Part shown: positions 30,228-41,500 of the stretch, piece by piece
Position numbering within the stretch: position 1 is the stretch's first letter
How the letters are laid out: every line of letters begins with the position of its first letter
Source: Triglochin maritima
Taxonomy: Eukaryota > Streptophyta > Magnoliopsida > Alismatales > Juncaginaceae
Direction of reading: 5' to 3'
DNA length: 64,000 nt
Assembly (NCBI GenBank): GCA_963682175.1
Contig: OY821772.1
Coordinates: 12,392,743-12,456,742, forward strand
Notes under the pieces: model-generated
Seen by the model: the letters and a program-made list of their open reading frames with translations, nothing else
Database searches by the model: none
Told to the model about the DNA's origin: nothing
Position numbers and translations under genes: made by a program

Positions 30228-32199
30228 AAAAATTTACCTTTATTTGAGTCAAATTCTGCTCATGCAACCAAAGCTGAAAATTTTGTCAACCCTGAACTAA
30301 AACCATTACCCCCTCACTTGAAATATGTTTTTTTTGGGTGAGGGTAACACCATGCTTGTGATTATTTCATCACTTTTGCAGGATAGTGAGGAAGACAAGT
30401 TTTTACGGGTTTTAAGAGAGCACAAAAATGCGATTGGGTGGACTATTGATGATATTAAAGGAGTAAACCCCACACTTAGTATGCACAAAATTTTGTTGGA
30501 AGATGGTAATAAGGAAATTGCACAACCTCAATGAAGACTAAATCCACATATGCAAGAGGTAGTGCGTAAGGAAATTATCAAATGGCTGGATGCAGGTATA
30601 ATCTTTCCTATTTCTGATTCTAAGTGGGTTAGTCCTTTGCATTGTGTTCCTAAAAAGGGAGGTACTACAATAATAAAAAATGCAAAAAATGAATTGATTC
30701 CCGTAGAACTGTGACTAGCTGGAGGGTGGTTGTAGACCTCTGAAAATTGAATGATGCAACTAGAAAAGATCATTTTCCTTTGCCTTTTATTGATCAAATG
30801 CTAGAAAAGCTTGCAGGATACGATTATTATTGCTTTCTAGATGGCTATAGTGGGTAATCAAATACCCATTGCCCCTGAGGATCAAGAAAAAACAACATTC
30901 ACTTGTCCCTATGGAACTTTTGCTTTTAGACGCATGCCTTTTGGACTTTGTAATGCACCTGCTACTTTTCAACGTTGCATGTTATCTCTTTTCTCTGATT
31001 TTATTGATAATTGCATGGAGGTTTTCATGGATGATTTTTTCTATTTTTGGGTCTACATTTGATAAATGTTTGAAAAACTTGAATGATGTACTTTTAAGAT
31101 GTGAACAAAACAATTTTGTGCTTAACTGGGAAAAATGTCATTTTATGGTGCATGAGGGGATCGTTTTGGGACATAAAGTTTCATGTCATGGCATAGAAGT
31201 TGACAAGGCTAAGGTTGAATTAATCAAAAAATTACCTTATCCGTTGATTTTAAAAGATGTAAGAGCTTTTTTGGGACATGCAGGTTTTTATGGGAGATTT
31301 ATAAAAGATTTCTCAAAAATTGCTAGGCCCATGACTAATTTGCTTGCAAAGGATGTTCCTATTATTTTTGATGATGAATGTGTCAAATCTTTTGACTGCT
31401 TGAAAAATAAATTGATTAACACACCAATTGTTTCAAAACCAAATTGGGAACTTCTTTTTGTAATTATGTGTGATGCCAGTGATGAAACTATGGGTGCAAT
31501 TTTAGGTCAAATGATTGATAAAAAATCCACACAATTCATTATGCAAGTAAAACTTTCAATGACGCACAACTCAATTACACCACTACTGAAAAAGAAATGA
31601 TGGTTGTAATATTTGCATTAGAAAAATTTAGATCATATTTGCTTATGTCAAAAGTAGTTGTCTACACAGATCATGGTGCGCTAAAATATTTAATGACAAA
31701 ACAAGATACAAAACCAAGGTTACTTCGTTGGGTATTGTTGTTGCAAGAATTTGACATTGAGATCAAAGACAAGAAGGGATCTGAAAATTTGGTAGCTGAC
31801 CATCTTTCAAGACTTGACTATGATTATGTGGTAAGATTTGAGACAAAACCCGTGTCTGAGGAATTTCCGGACGAATGTCTGCTCATGATTGATTCTAAAT
31901 TTCCGTGGTATGTTGACATTGTTAATTTTTTAGTTGCCAAAGTTTTGCCCCCTAACATTTCTTTGCAGCAAAGGAAGAAGTTTTTCGTTGATGTTAAACA
32001 CTATGTTTGGGATGGACCGTATCTCTTTAAGAGATGTGCAGATGGCTTAATTAGGAGATGCGTGCCTGAGGAAGAAGTTGAAAGTATTTTGCACTTTTGT
32101 CATAATAAGGAAGCAGGAGGACACCTTGGATCAAGCCGAACAGCTACAAAAGTGTTACAATCAGGATGCAAAATAAGATTGAGAAATGTCTGGCCATAG
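30228..32199 (+). pseudogene. pol: Athila-like reverse transcriptase, RNase H and integrase start
   Basis: RT motifs are visible in order: the lead segment ending KGGT (about 30,660), the DHFPLPFIDQML and FLDGYSG block (about 30,770-30,850), the FRRMPFGLCNAPATFQ block (30,930), and VFMDDF with the catalytic Asp pair (31,025). Then comes the connection segment, an RNase H with CDASDETMGAILGQ (31,470) and [10 protein letters not shown] (31,660), and the zinc-binding start of integrase ([15 protein letters not shown], about 32,090). Coding stops at 32,199, where the sequence jumps to the 3' untranslated region, so the whole integrase catalytic core is absent. Several stops and frameshifts (near 30,530, 30,710, 30,740 and 31,050) also break RT. 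Confidence 0.85.
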
Positions 32200-33665
32200 A
32201 CATTAAATAGAGGTGCTCGAGGGAGGCAACCCGATATTTTCAAAAAAAAACACAGTCACATTGAGCATCACAACGAGCATCACAACAAGCACACTTAATT
32301 GCCAGGTTGTATCCCTCCAATTTACATCTTTTCTTTGTGTTGCACATAAATATTGCCTTAGGGACAATGCATCATTTAGATGTGGGGGGAAGAAGCATTT
32401 TGTTTGGTTTTTGTTTTTTTTGTTACTTTAGGAATTTAGTATTATTTGTTTCGCATGTTCGTAGGTCCATGATTATGTAATACTTTCCATCACATATAAC
32501 ATGTATGACTTCTTAGTTTTGCTTTCCGTTTTTTTATTTTTTCCAAAAAAAAGTTGTCATTTTGTGGTTCTTGCATTGTAATTAGTCTTGTGTAAGACGC
32601 GTTATTGAGGCAAGTAAAAAGTAAGTCACACATGTTGAATACTGATGCATTAGATATGTCTAATAGTCGTCTTTAGTACCACTTAAGCTATGTGAGGGTG
32701 CACCACGGATTTCCCGCTGGAGGAGTGGAGTTAACAGGGTTATCAGTGTCCCAAATGGGAAATAAGTCAATACTTAAACTAAGACAATGAATCTTTAAGA
32801 CGAGAACTGGTGGATGGGTGCATGTGCCAATGGGAAGCACTCAATTTCTCCGAGATAGGAGATCGTCTCACAATAACACCTAATACGGTAGATAGGTGGG
32901 TTCGTGATCATGAAGTATATATGAAGGGGAGTCCATCCAAAAGGTGGTGGGAGGTTCCACATTAAAACGAAAGCGAGACAAATAATGTCGTAATTATTGA
33001 GTCTGTGATTAAATGTCAATAAGGAAGTGTTTGTCCCTTAAGTATAGTTAAGTGGCAAAGTGCCAAAAGAAGAAGAAAAAAAGAGAGGAGAGGATTGGGA
33101 AAATGTGATCCCAAGTCAAGCAATGTATGGTCAAGTCAAACCAAAAAAAGAAGAAGAAAAAAGGTCAATTCAAGTGAAAAATAAGTCTCGTTCCTCGTTA
33201 CACCATATCGCCGGAACCACCACCACCTTGTTTACCTTTACCTCGGGTTTGTAGTGGAGTAGGATATATCGAAGAGGGGTTTAGGTGTATTGTAAGGTGG
33301 TCTTTGATTCACGTGCTATCATCTATTACCACTGGCGGTCTTATAAGGTAAATTTTATTAGTAAGAGTATGACCCGACCCTAGAACTTTCCGCACCTAGT
33401 GATCGTCGAGGGTGGGACCTAAGGATTATCTATTTAGGTGTGTCACTGCATCAAGTATTCTGATTTTGTGGGTATATCTACTGAAAACCCTCAAGAGACA
33501 AAACTCCTCCTCCTCGGGTGACGAGTGAGGTTTAACGGTTTGTTGCACATGCTAAGTGCAATCGCGATTCCTGCGAAAGTGAGTTACGATTTATTTTTAT
33601 TTTCTATGTTTTTCGTTTGTTTCTTTGTTATTACTCGAGAATGAGAAAAAGTTCAAGTTGGGGGG
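32200..33665 (+). other. Athila-like 3' untranslated region and polypurine tract
   Basis: The region opens with the ggtgctcgagggaggcaaccc block and the gggacaatgcat...tgtggggg motif (about 32,360) common to the 3' regions of this lineage; the counterpart is near 57,430. A further conserved part (32,690-33,640) matches 60,155-61,060. The polypurine tract TTGGGGGG lies at 33,658-33,665, directly before the LTR. Short ORFs show no domains. Confidence 0.75.
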
Positions 33666-34930
33666 TGTGATAATATCACATTTAGTGCATAATAATTACT
33701 ATAATCATAAGCATATTTATGGAAATAATCATGAATTAGGAAAAAATTTGAATATCTTCTACCCTAAATATTATTCTTTTATCTTTTTTGTAGATGATTG
33801 CAAATCCTTACCAAAAAGACAAGAAAGATTTTGATTGAAGGAAAAGAAAGGAAAAATTACCAATTAAGATTCCCATGACACCACAAAATCTTCCATATTG
33901 AAACAAAGAGGGAGAATAATCTCAAAAATTTGTCACTTTATAAAACCCCAAGAGAAAACCCATAAAAAAAAGAAAAAAACTAACCTTAGTCTCCCAAATT
34001 CTTCCCCAACCTAACCATCATCAAAAGGAGCAAGTTGGAGTGTTCTTTAGGCTGTTCGGTAGGGAAGAAATTGTTGTTGGGACTGTTGGAACGGGAAGGA
34101 GCTGTTGTCCGTGCTTCTCCATCATCTCTTCCAATTCCTAAGTACCTTTCTACTCTTTTAAATCTTAGTTTCTCATATATGAATCGAATTTCAGTATTTT
34201 GTTGTTATTTGTTTCGTACAATGAGTAGCTAAGTAATTTTCTAGGGTGAAGATGAAGCATGTACGATGTGATGATGTAATTTGCTAGCTCAATGTTATTT
34301 GCAATTATTCTAGTAACTTTTTCATCTGTTTGATTTATCGCATGTTAAGAATCATGAATTTGACTTTGTGGTTGTATGTTGCCGGTTGCCCGCTGCATAC
34401 AATTAGACATAATAGATGAATTCATTTAACAAGTCAAAATCGTTGCTAAGAGATTTGTTAAGTGTAGGGATTTATAACTTGTGTATTGCTTGTTATTAAT
34501 TTAATAGATGTGAATGCATGCATTAACCATCTAGGTTATTTGTCTCGTATAAGTTGCTTGCACCCGTATGATACATTGAGGATAGTGTAAGTTGTTTGTG
34601 CCCTCACTATCTAGTCCAAACACATCTTCCTAATTTACTAAGGTAATTGCATGATCATTGGTAGTGAGTAAATCATCAACACAAATTACTTGTGGATTCC
34701 AAACCCTAGAACTCGTTTTATATAGAATTTCATCTAGATAAGTTTTGTTTCTGTTTAGTGTTAGTATAGTTAAAACTCAAAAACATCAATTACGTTTTTT
34801 CTTTCGATTTAGTTTCCGCGCATTAAGATTTACTTCTAAACTTCTTCCTTGTGGACTTGATCCCTACTTATCCTTGCTAGTTTAGGATATAAGTTGTGGT
34901 ATTTTGAGAGCTTAACGACGGCTCGTCACA
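33666..34930 (+). repeat. 3' LTR of the Athila-like element at 27,951
   Basis: It is 1,265 bp, starting TGTGATAATATCAC after the polypurine tract and ending CTCGTCACA, so TGTGA and TCACA form terminal inverted repeats. A TATA-like TTTATAAAA lies at about 33,936. The sequence differs from the LTR family at 1, 47,094, 51,284 and 61,075. No partner LTR is present to the left, because the 5' part of the element is replaced by the repeat ending at 27,950. Confidence 0.75.
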
Positions 34931-36274
34931 GTGCAGCACATAGAATTTCTAACCGAGAGCTCCACCAACGCTTCCCTCACGTAATCCAACCAACCATTTT
35001 CCTACTTTTATTGGTCAGTTCAACCCGTCCCATTTCACGTTTATCTTAGGCAGGGCAGGATACAGATGCCCTAATTTTGGTGCAACTTTCTGTGTTTAAG
35101 GTGTCATGCAATAAAAATATTAGCAGCATAACATTAGCAGCATAAAAATATGCAGGATATTGCCAATACAGCATCATGATCTGAATTACCTCTAAATATC
35201 TTCCTTCGGTCAGCAACCTTCTGTGATCTCAAAAGATCTCACTTAGAGAAGGAAAAACTAAAACAGTTAGACAACTGAAATTGCAACTCTACCATAGCAG
35301 TACTAAATATCAACTTGTTTAACTCTCAAGATTTCAAACTGTTCAACAACTATAAAAAGTGATTTGATAACGATCACCTCAGTTCTAGCATGTTCCAAAC
35401 AGTATCTAAATTTTCAGAAAATGCTTAAAACTTGAATTTCCAAAAGGAAAAATAAACTGGGAAACAATTCTCCGAAGAAAAACGGATTGATATCTCACTT
35501 GCAAAGAGATTTGTAAAATCTAGCTCAATCTTATCAATAAACAAGGTCATCATGTCATATCCTACTAAAAAATGTTAAACCAAAGTAATCTGCAAAAGGT
35601 ATAAAAGATTTTAAAAAAAGATCTTTTCAAAAGTTGCTAAGCTAAAATCATATTAGCAATTTCATCATCTGAAGAGAAACTGGATCAGGTGGAAGACAGA
35701 AACTAATTAGTGTGGCATGCCATCCACCTGTGGCCCAGAGGGTTTATGGTGACCATATTCAGATGGGATCCATAAAATGAAATGACTACCTGCAAAAGGT
35801 AATTAAAAGTTGAAATGTCTGTCAGGAAGAAGAAAATTTTCAACTCTCAAAGTGATTATGAATTTTGACTATAAGATGGCAAAAAGTACCTGAAACAAAT
35901 GATTTAAATGAAGTTCATCTTCCAACATGAAGTCTATCTCCCAAAACTGCTTGAATTCTAGAGCAGAGCTCTGTATCTTTGACAGTGTAGTGTTTTCTTC
36001 CTCATAATCGTGTCGTGTCTGGTATAGTAAAAGCACTTTGCCCAAAATTATGAGATTAAGCTCCTTGGGGAAGTAGGGTTCTGCCATTGTTCCATGTGAG
36101 AAAACACGTAATATTTATTGTTCAAGCTGAATACTTGATTAAGTTGCATATAAGAACACTATTCTCTTATGTGTTAAAGAGCTCATGAAACTTACAGAAT
36201 TCAAACGGAACGATTTTCGTTGAGAGACCAAACAAATTTCAGTTCTTTCCACTGACATCGCAACATCATACACA
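34931..36274. other. Intergenic sequence downstream of the PPR gene
   Basis: This is mostly AT-rich single-copy-looking sequence. It probably contains the 3' untranslated region of the PPR transcript on the minus strand. One possible exon is listed separately; otherwise no feature is seen. Confidence 0.4.
35869..36087 (-). CDS. Possible exon, unrecognised
   Basis: A minus-strand frame from ATG 36,087 encodes about 66 residues with plausible amphipathic composition. It reaches TTTCAG|GTACTT, a good 5' splice site, near 35,890, before an in-frame stop. I recognise no family. It could be the start of a small gene, an alternative 3' exon of the PPR transcript, or chance. Confidence 0.15.
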   Translation of the reverse strand: MAEPYFPKELNLIILGKVLLLYQTRHDYEEENTTLSKIQSSALEFKQFWEIDFMLEDELHLNHLFQVLFAIL

Positions 36275-37744
36275 TTAGTCTGTTCCAGTCCAACTGCGAC
36301 CGGTATCCTTTGAAACTCCACGTTCTTTCATCAGTTCCCTAACATCACAAACTCTCCCCCATTTGCCTGCCGCAGCGTAGGCATTTGACAATGCAACATA
36401 AGCCCCGGGCCTCCGGTTTTGGCTCAACTTGAACACCTCATTGGCCGCAATTCCTGCGATTTCCACATCACCGTGGAGTCTGCTGGCCCCTAACAATGCT
36501 GCCCAAACATCTGAATTCGGCTTTTCAGGCATTCGTTTGACAAAATCAAATGCCTCAGACAAGCTTCCAATACGACCCAAGAGATCGACCATGCACGCGT
36601 AATGCTCCATCCTTGGTTTCATGGAAAAGTCCCTTTCCATGCTCGCAAAAATCTCCTTCCCATCCGACACTAGGCCCGCATGCCCACAAGCTGACAAGGC
36701 ACCAAGAAATGTAACGTAAGTAGGCGTCAATGGTGTTTTTCTCATCATCTCATAGAATAGTCTCAACGCTTCATGAGGGCTCCCATTTTTGCCATACCCG
36801 TCTATCATCGATGTCCAAGTAACTACATTCTTCTCCAACATTTGGTCAAACAGTGTCCTTGCATCCTCCACACGACCACACTTGCAATACATATCGACAA
36901 TCGCGCTCCCGGACTTAACGTGGTAAAAGGCACTTAACTTTGAAAGTTGGCAATGCACTTGCAACCCAAAATCCAACTCTGATAGCAACGAGCAGGCACC
37001 AACAATACTAGCAAAAGTGGAGATTGTCGGGCGAAAATTCAAACTTTGCATCTTCTTGTAGACTTGAAGAGCTTTCTCACATGTTTCGAGCCTCTTACTA
37101 TACCCCTCAACCATTGCATTGAAGACAACAACATCCTTTTCATCTGTTTTCTCAAAGACCTCCTCTGCATTCCCAACCAATCCACAATTCATGTACCCAG
37201 TGATCAAGGCGGTCGAGCAGACAAAATTCCTAATCGAAAGCCCTTCAAACACCCGCCTCGCGTACTCCAACCTACCATTCTTCGCATATGAGTCTATAAG
37301 TGAAGTGAAAAGAACCTCATCGAACGCCTGACACGATTTCACAATTTGGGCATGCACTTCCCTCACAACACTACTCAACCGTGACACGGCTGCCAGCTTT
37401 AGCACCATCGAGAGCGCGAACCAATACGGCTTCTCGTCTGAGAATTTAAGTTCCCTAACTAGACCAAGACATTGGGTCACATCGTTTCGCTTGAAATAAC
37501 CTGATATCATGTAGCTATATGCGGAAACCGTTGGGTCGGGCATTTCATCGAACATTTTCCGAGCGTAGTCCAGGGACCCGGATTTAAGATACAGGATGAG
37601 GAGTTTGATGGAGATGTTGGTTGTGGGTTTGAACCCAGATTTGATGACTTCGGCGTGCACAGTTGGGGAGGAGGGTGAGGGTGATTGGATGTGGTGGTGG
37701 AGGGTGGACAAGAGGGAAGACATGGCTCCAGTGTTCTTGTTCAT
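36275..37744 (-). CDS. PLS-class pentatricopeptide repeat protein, AT1G28690-like
   Basis: This is an intact 489-codon intronless gene, as is usual for PPR genes. From about residue 25 to 400 it is built of tandem PPR motifs of the P, L and S types, for example the units with YARKMFDEMPDPTVSAYSYMIS, KNGRLEYARRVFEGL, FNAMVEGYSK, MYCKCGRVEDARTLFDQM and NVVTWTSMIDGYGKNG. The C-terminal ~85 residues (VWAALLGASRLHG to GVSKDTGRSW) form E-type motifs; there is no DYW deaminase domain. Such proteins bind organellar RNA one base per repeat and act in editing, splicing or stability. The whole length resembles Arabidopsis AT1G28690, annotated as mitochondrial. The N-terminus is Ser/His-rich with few acidic residues, compatible with organelle import. 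A second ATG at codon 8 is possible. Plus-strand ORFs opposite it are shadows. Confidence 0.93.
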   Translation of the reverse strand: MNKNTGAMSSLLSTLHHHIQSPSPSSPTVHAEVIKSGFKPTTNISIKLLILYLKSGSLDYARKMFDEMPDPTVSAYSYMISGYFKRNDVTQCLGLVRELKFSDEKPYWFALSMVLKLAAVSRLSSVVREVHAQIVKSCQAFDEVLFTSLIDSYAKNGRLEYARRVFEGLSIRNFVCSTALITGYMNCGLVGNAEEVFEKTDEKDVVVFNAMVEGYSKRLETCEKALQVYKKMQSLNFRPTISTFASIVGACSLLSELDFGLQVHCQLSKLSAFYHVKSGSAIVDMYCKCGRVEDARTLFDQMLEKNVVTWTSMIDGYGKNGSPHEALRLFYEMMRKTPLTPTYVTFLGALSACGHAGLVSDGKEIFASMERDFSMKPRMEHYACMVDLLGRIGSLSEAFDFVKRMPEKPNSDVWAALLGASRLHGDVEIAGIAANEVFKLSQNRRPGAYVALSNAYAAAGKWGRVCDVRELMKERGVSKDTGRSWTGTD

Positions 37745-38196
37745 TTTTTTTAGGAAGTTCGGTTGAAGTTTTAAATTTGTGGGCTTTTTATATGGACCAG
37801 TTTGAGGGCTGCTTTTGGTTTTGTTTGAATGTTTATAGTGGTTCTCAACTTTATATGAATGTCGTTTTAATAATCATTTCAAGATGGATTTAAGTATATA
37901 CTAATATGTGGTTATTACTTTTTAATTTTATTTCTTCCTCACGGATGCATATCATATCATGTACATTTATTTCTTTTTTCCTTTTTTTTATACATTGTCT
38001 TGACTATTTTTAGGGGTGTCTAATTTCGCTCAAGTGGAGTAACGATCAGCTTTAGTTATAATCTTTCCCTATTTAAATCGAGTCAAGCATGAGCATAAAA
38101 TTCATCTTGTTTCCCAAAACAACTTGAGCATGAGTACATGAGTACATGCATGTTTCCTCACGGATGCATACTTTTTTTTTGGTGGGGGCAGAATTC
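37745..38196. other. Upstream region of the PPR gene
   Basis: The first 150 bp should contain the minus-strand promoter and leader. I cannot pick a clear TATA box. The words cctcacggatgcata occur twice (37,937 and 38,155). No gene is seen. Confidence 0.4.
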
Positions 38197-38640
38197 TATT
38201 TTTTTAGGATACTTTAAGATTATATTTTAAATAAATTATTTAATAAAAAATAAAAAATTGAAAATATCATTACTATTTTTAACATTTTTTTCAAACTTGA
38301 ATACATTAAAATTTAAACATATTAAAGAAATTTTTACAACCATAAAACACTACACATCAGTTAAATTGATTTTGTTCTTACAACTCAAATTCCAACATCC
38401 AAACACAAAGCAGATGGTTTGAGAAGATGATACTTTAAATAAATTATTTAATTAATTTTTTTGAAAATATCATTCCTATTTTTAATATTTTTCCAAACTT
38501 GAATATATTAAAATTGAAGTATCCAAAATAATTTTTTACAACCATAAAACAAGACATCAGTTAAATTGATTTGATTCTTACAACTCAAATTCCAATATCC
38601 AAATACAAAGCAGGTGGTTTGGGAAAATTTATTGGTTATG
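38197..38640. repeat. AT-rich tandem duplication of about 205 bp
   Basis: Two diverged adjacent copies share ataaattatttaat, aatatcatt.ctattttta, ttacaaccataaaaca and caactcaaattccaa.atccaaa in the same order. Start-to-start spacing is about 200-208 bp. The function is unknown. Confidence 0.8.
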
Positions 38641-39486
38641 CTCGTTCTTAAGTTTAAAATCAATAAAATCTAGACAAATAAAGAGAGCAAAAAATATTGT
38701 ATAAGTATTACCTAAAATTATAATAAAAGAATTTTGTAATAATTGTTACTATTTATGCTCATTGATATTTTAGTCATTGGAATTGCAATCTTTAGATTTA
38801 TTATTCATTCTACGACTCTTATGTATGAATGACATTGATGAATAAGTTTTCAATAAATTTAATTCATTTTAAGTTTTCATTCCATTTTTAGACAACAAAC
38901 AAACTCGACAGTATCAAAGTAAGATATAACATGTCAATAAACATAATTGTACTAGAAAAGTAAGATAACACATCATAATAAAAAAATCAAATCTCAAACA
39001 TCCACAACATCTAACTAAAATCTATGCAATGTTCATCTTTCAACTAAAAATTCATCAAACTTACACGACAATGCAAATCCAAGATTATAGCTTATCTTCC
39101 AAATATAGTTGTTCAAAAGAACTTCAAAGTCCTCAATCTTAATCAAATTGACTATAAACTTAATTTTTGTCAAAAAATAATCTTAACTCCTCCCAAATCC
39201 CAAATTAAACCACAGTTAAACAATTATACTACCAACTTCAAGATACTACACTAAAATCTATAACATTGAATAAACAAAATTGGAAACTTGAAGATACTAC
39301 ACTTAAATCTATAGGATTGAAGAAGAAAAAATGGGGATATTTTTTTGGTTGGAAAATCTAGGTGGGGCAGGTGCCCCACCTGCCCCCTACGTGGCTCCAC
39401 TGATGAGAACTTGTGGTACGACCGATGTTTCATGGTATTTGTTAGGTAGTTCTTTTAGTGTTTCTTCTTCACCTTATGAATAGTTA
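38641..39486. other. AT-rich intergenic sequence with a small duplication
   Basis: No gene is visible. At 39,236-39,325 a roughly 53-bp segment (cttcaagatactacact...attgaa) is present twice in diverged form. The rest is featureless. Confidence 0.4.
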
Positions 39487-39608
39487 ATCTTTTTTCTTAT
39501 TGGAAAATTACCAAAGACGGAGTGAGTTGCCGATTCAAACCTAGGAAGATGGTTTGAGAGTTTCCTCATATCACTCTGACCAATTGCTCTACACGTTCAA
39601 AGGTATAG
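39487..39608 (-). mobile_element. Possible tRNA-derived SINE head
   Basis: On the minus strand an A-box-like TAGAGCAATTGGTCAGAG is followed some 40 bases later by a B-box-like GGTTTGAATCG, the spacing of an RNA polymerase III promoter. About 40 bases further on is an A-rich tail (plus strand TTTTTTCTTATT at about 39,490). This is the arrangement of short plant SINEs. An aberrant tRNA-like fragment is an alternative. Confidence 0.4.
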
Positions 39609-39771
39609 AGACCTAGAAATATATTTTCAAAAAATATAAATACACAGAAAAATATTTGCTAACTATATTATCGCCATGTGCACCATGTTGCAAAATTATA
39701 CGACAATAGTTGAGCTTTCTTGAGTTGAACACGACACCTCAAGTATCAAATTCAACAAAGTTTTTTTTAAT

Positions 39772-39997
39772 TGTTAAATACGAGGCTCAGACATCAAAAG
39801 TCATCATCGCCCAACCTCAAATACAAATCGACACAAGCAGTTAATCATTGTCATCAACCAAAGGATACCAAAGATCACACAAACATAAATTTGCGTCTCT
39901 GCATTCAAATGACTTGTTTCATACAAAGCCTATATAAACATACACAATTTTAATCTCTAAACAGCAAATAAATCAAATACCCAAATCATTTTCTATA
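39772..39997 (+). repeat. 5' LTR of the short-LTR copia element
   Basis: It starts TGTTAAATACG. Its end reads TATA where the 3' LTR has TGCA, the terminal CA being lost by mutation. The TATA box TATATAAA is at 39,931-39,938. The primer-binding site TGGTATCAGAGC follows at 39,998-40,009, complementary to initiator tRNA-Met. Confidence 0.92.
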
Positions 39998-40009
39998 TGG
40001 TATCAGAGC

Positions 40010-41500
40010 AACGATCTCAGAATTAGGGATGCATCACCGGCGGTGACCTCCAAATCGCCACCTCAAACCTCCATATTCATCACAGATCCGACCACCTCAA
40101 TACCCAAAAACAAACAATTCACCCCAAACCATCATCGGTCGTTCTGACCTCAGACCCCAACCAATCTCGTCCATCATCGGTCGTCAGACCTCAGACTCAA
40201 AGTCACAGAGAGGGGGGCTGACTCAAATCACAACCTCCAACCCCCCGCCATGACATCAGAAAGAGCGACGCCTCAAAACTCACCACCCAACTCCTTAACG
40301 GGACAAATTACCTGTCATGGGCTCGGTCAGTCACCTTGTCTCTCAGCGGCAAGGGAAAAGCGGCAAGGGAAAACTTGGCCATATCACTGGACGCACAACA
40401 AAACCAACCATCGATGATGCCAAGATCGAAGAGTGGTAGACCGCCTATCATCTCGCAATGACATGGGTACTCAACTCCATTCAACCTCAGATAGTGGAAC
40501 TGTTCATCTACTCCAACTCAGCCAAAGAGCTCTGAGACTCCATTCACGATCTGTATGGTAAGCAACAAAACTTCGCCCATGTTTTTAAAGTCAAGCAAGA
40601 ACTAGCGCAAAAAAAACAAGGGCAAAAAACAGCAACCGAATATCTCGGTGCCCTTAAAAGCCGGTGGAACGAGCTCGGGGTTTATGAACCACCGAACAAC
40701 GATCCTAAAATCATTAAGGAAAGAGACGAGCATAATCAGGTCTACTAGTTCTTGGTAGGACTCGATCCTAGCTACGAGTCTCTAAAATCTCAAATACTAT
40801 TATCATCAGAGCTTCCGCCCTTCACCCAAATCATCGCAATGGTACAACGGGAAGAAACCTGAAGACATTCATGCCTCAACCACCAACAGAAAAAACCAAG
40901 CGTTCGCCACAACACAACACCAAAACCAAAAAGGAAAAGGACACTTCGGAAAACGCAAGGACGAACATTGTGACAACTGCAAGAAACAAGGACACAGTCG
41001 CGACAGGTGCTGGTTCCTCTACCCGCACCTCCGTCCACGAAAAGATGGAACCGGAGAAAGAAGGAGCGATAGTAGAGGAAACCCCAACACCGGAGGCAGA
41101 CCAGACGTTTTCTCCTAAAACCCTAACCCTAGCTTCGGAGGAGAAAAGAAAAAATGGGCACAAACCGGGTCTGGATCCGGAAGTCGGGGGTATTTATCTG
41201 ACTCTTACGCGGATATCCATTTACCCGATATCCGGAATGAGGTGAGCGGGCGAAGTGGGTTGGATCCGGATCCGCGTGTTGGTGCTGATGGGCTCGGGTC
41301 CACTGGTTATGGGCTTCATTCTTCTAGTGACCATGGGCCAGGATCAATTCACAAGGAATTAGGTCACGTGCTGGCCCACCTCAACAACATGCTGCACATA
41401 TCCGGTCAAAATCAGAATCAACAAGGTAATGGGTCAGGTATTCTTACAAATCACACCTCTTGTAATCATACTTTTACTTCTAGTAGAGGATTATAGAAAC
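40010..41500 (+). pseudogene. gag: Copia gag with zinc knuckle
   Basis: Translation in pieces gives a UBN2-type gag (for example TAYHLAMTWVLNSIQP and KVKQELAQ, then GALKSRWNELG) across about 40,260-40,860. The knuckle CDNCKKQGHSRDRC lies at about 40,975-41,015, followed by a Gly/Ser/Arg-rich tail. Stops within the reading frame are at about 40,438, 40,532, 40,746 and 40,860, and there are frame changes near 40,880. The 124-codon ORF at 40,871-41,245 reads the knuckle region out of frame. Confidence 0.75.

Noticed and set aside
37046..37331. Plus-strand ORFs inside the PPR gene
   Set aside because: They are antisense shadows of a well-supported minus-strand gene.
40871..41163. 124-codon plus and 95-codon minus ORFs over the copia gag tail
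   Set aside because: The knuckle is encoded in a different frame from the 124-codon ORF, and the minus ORF is antisense. The real gag is broken here.
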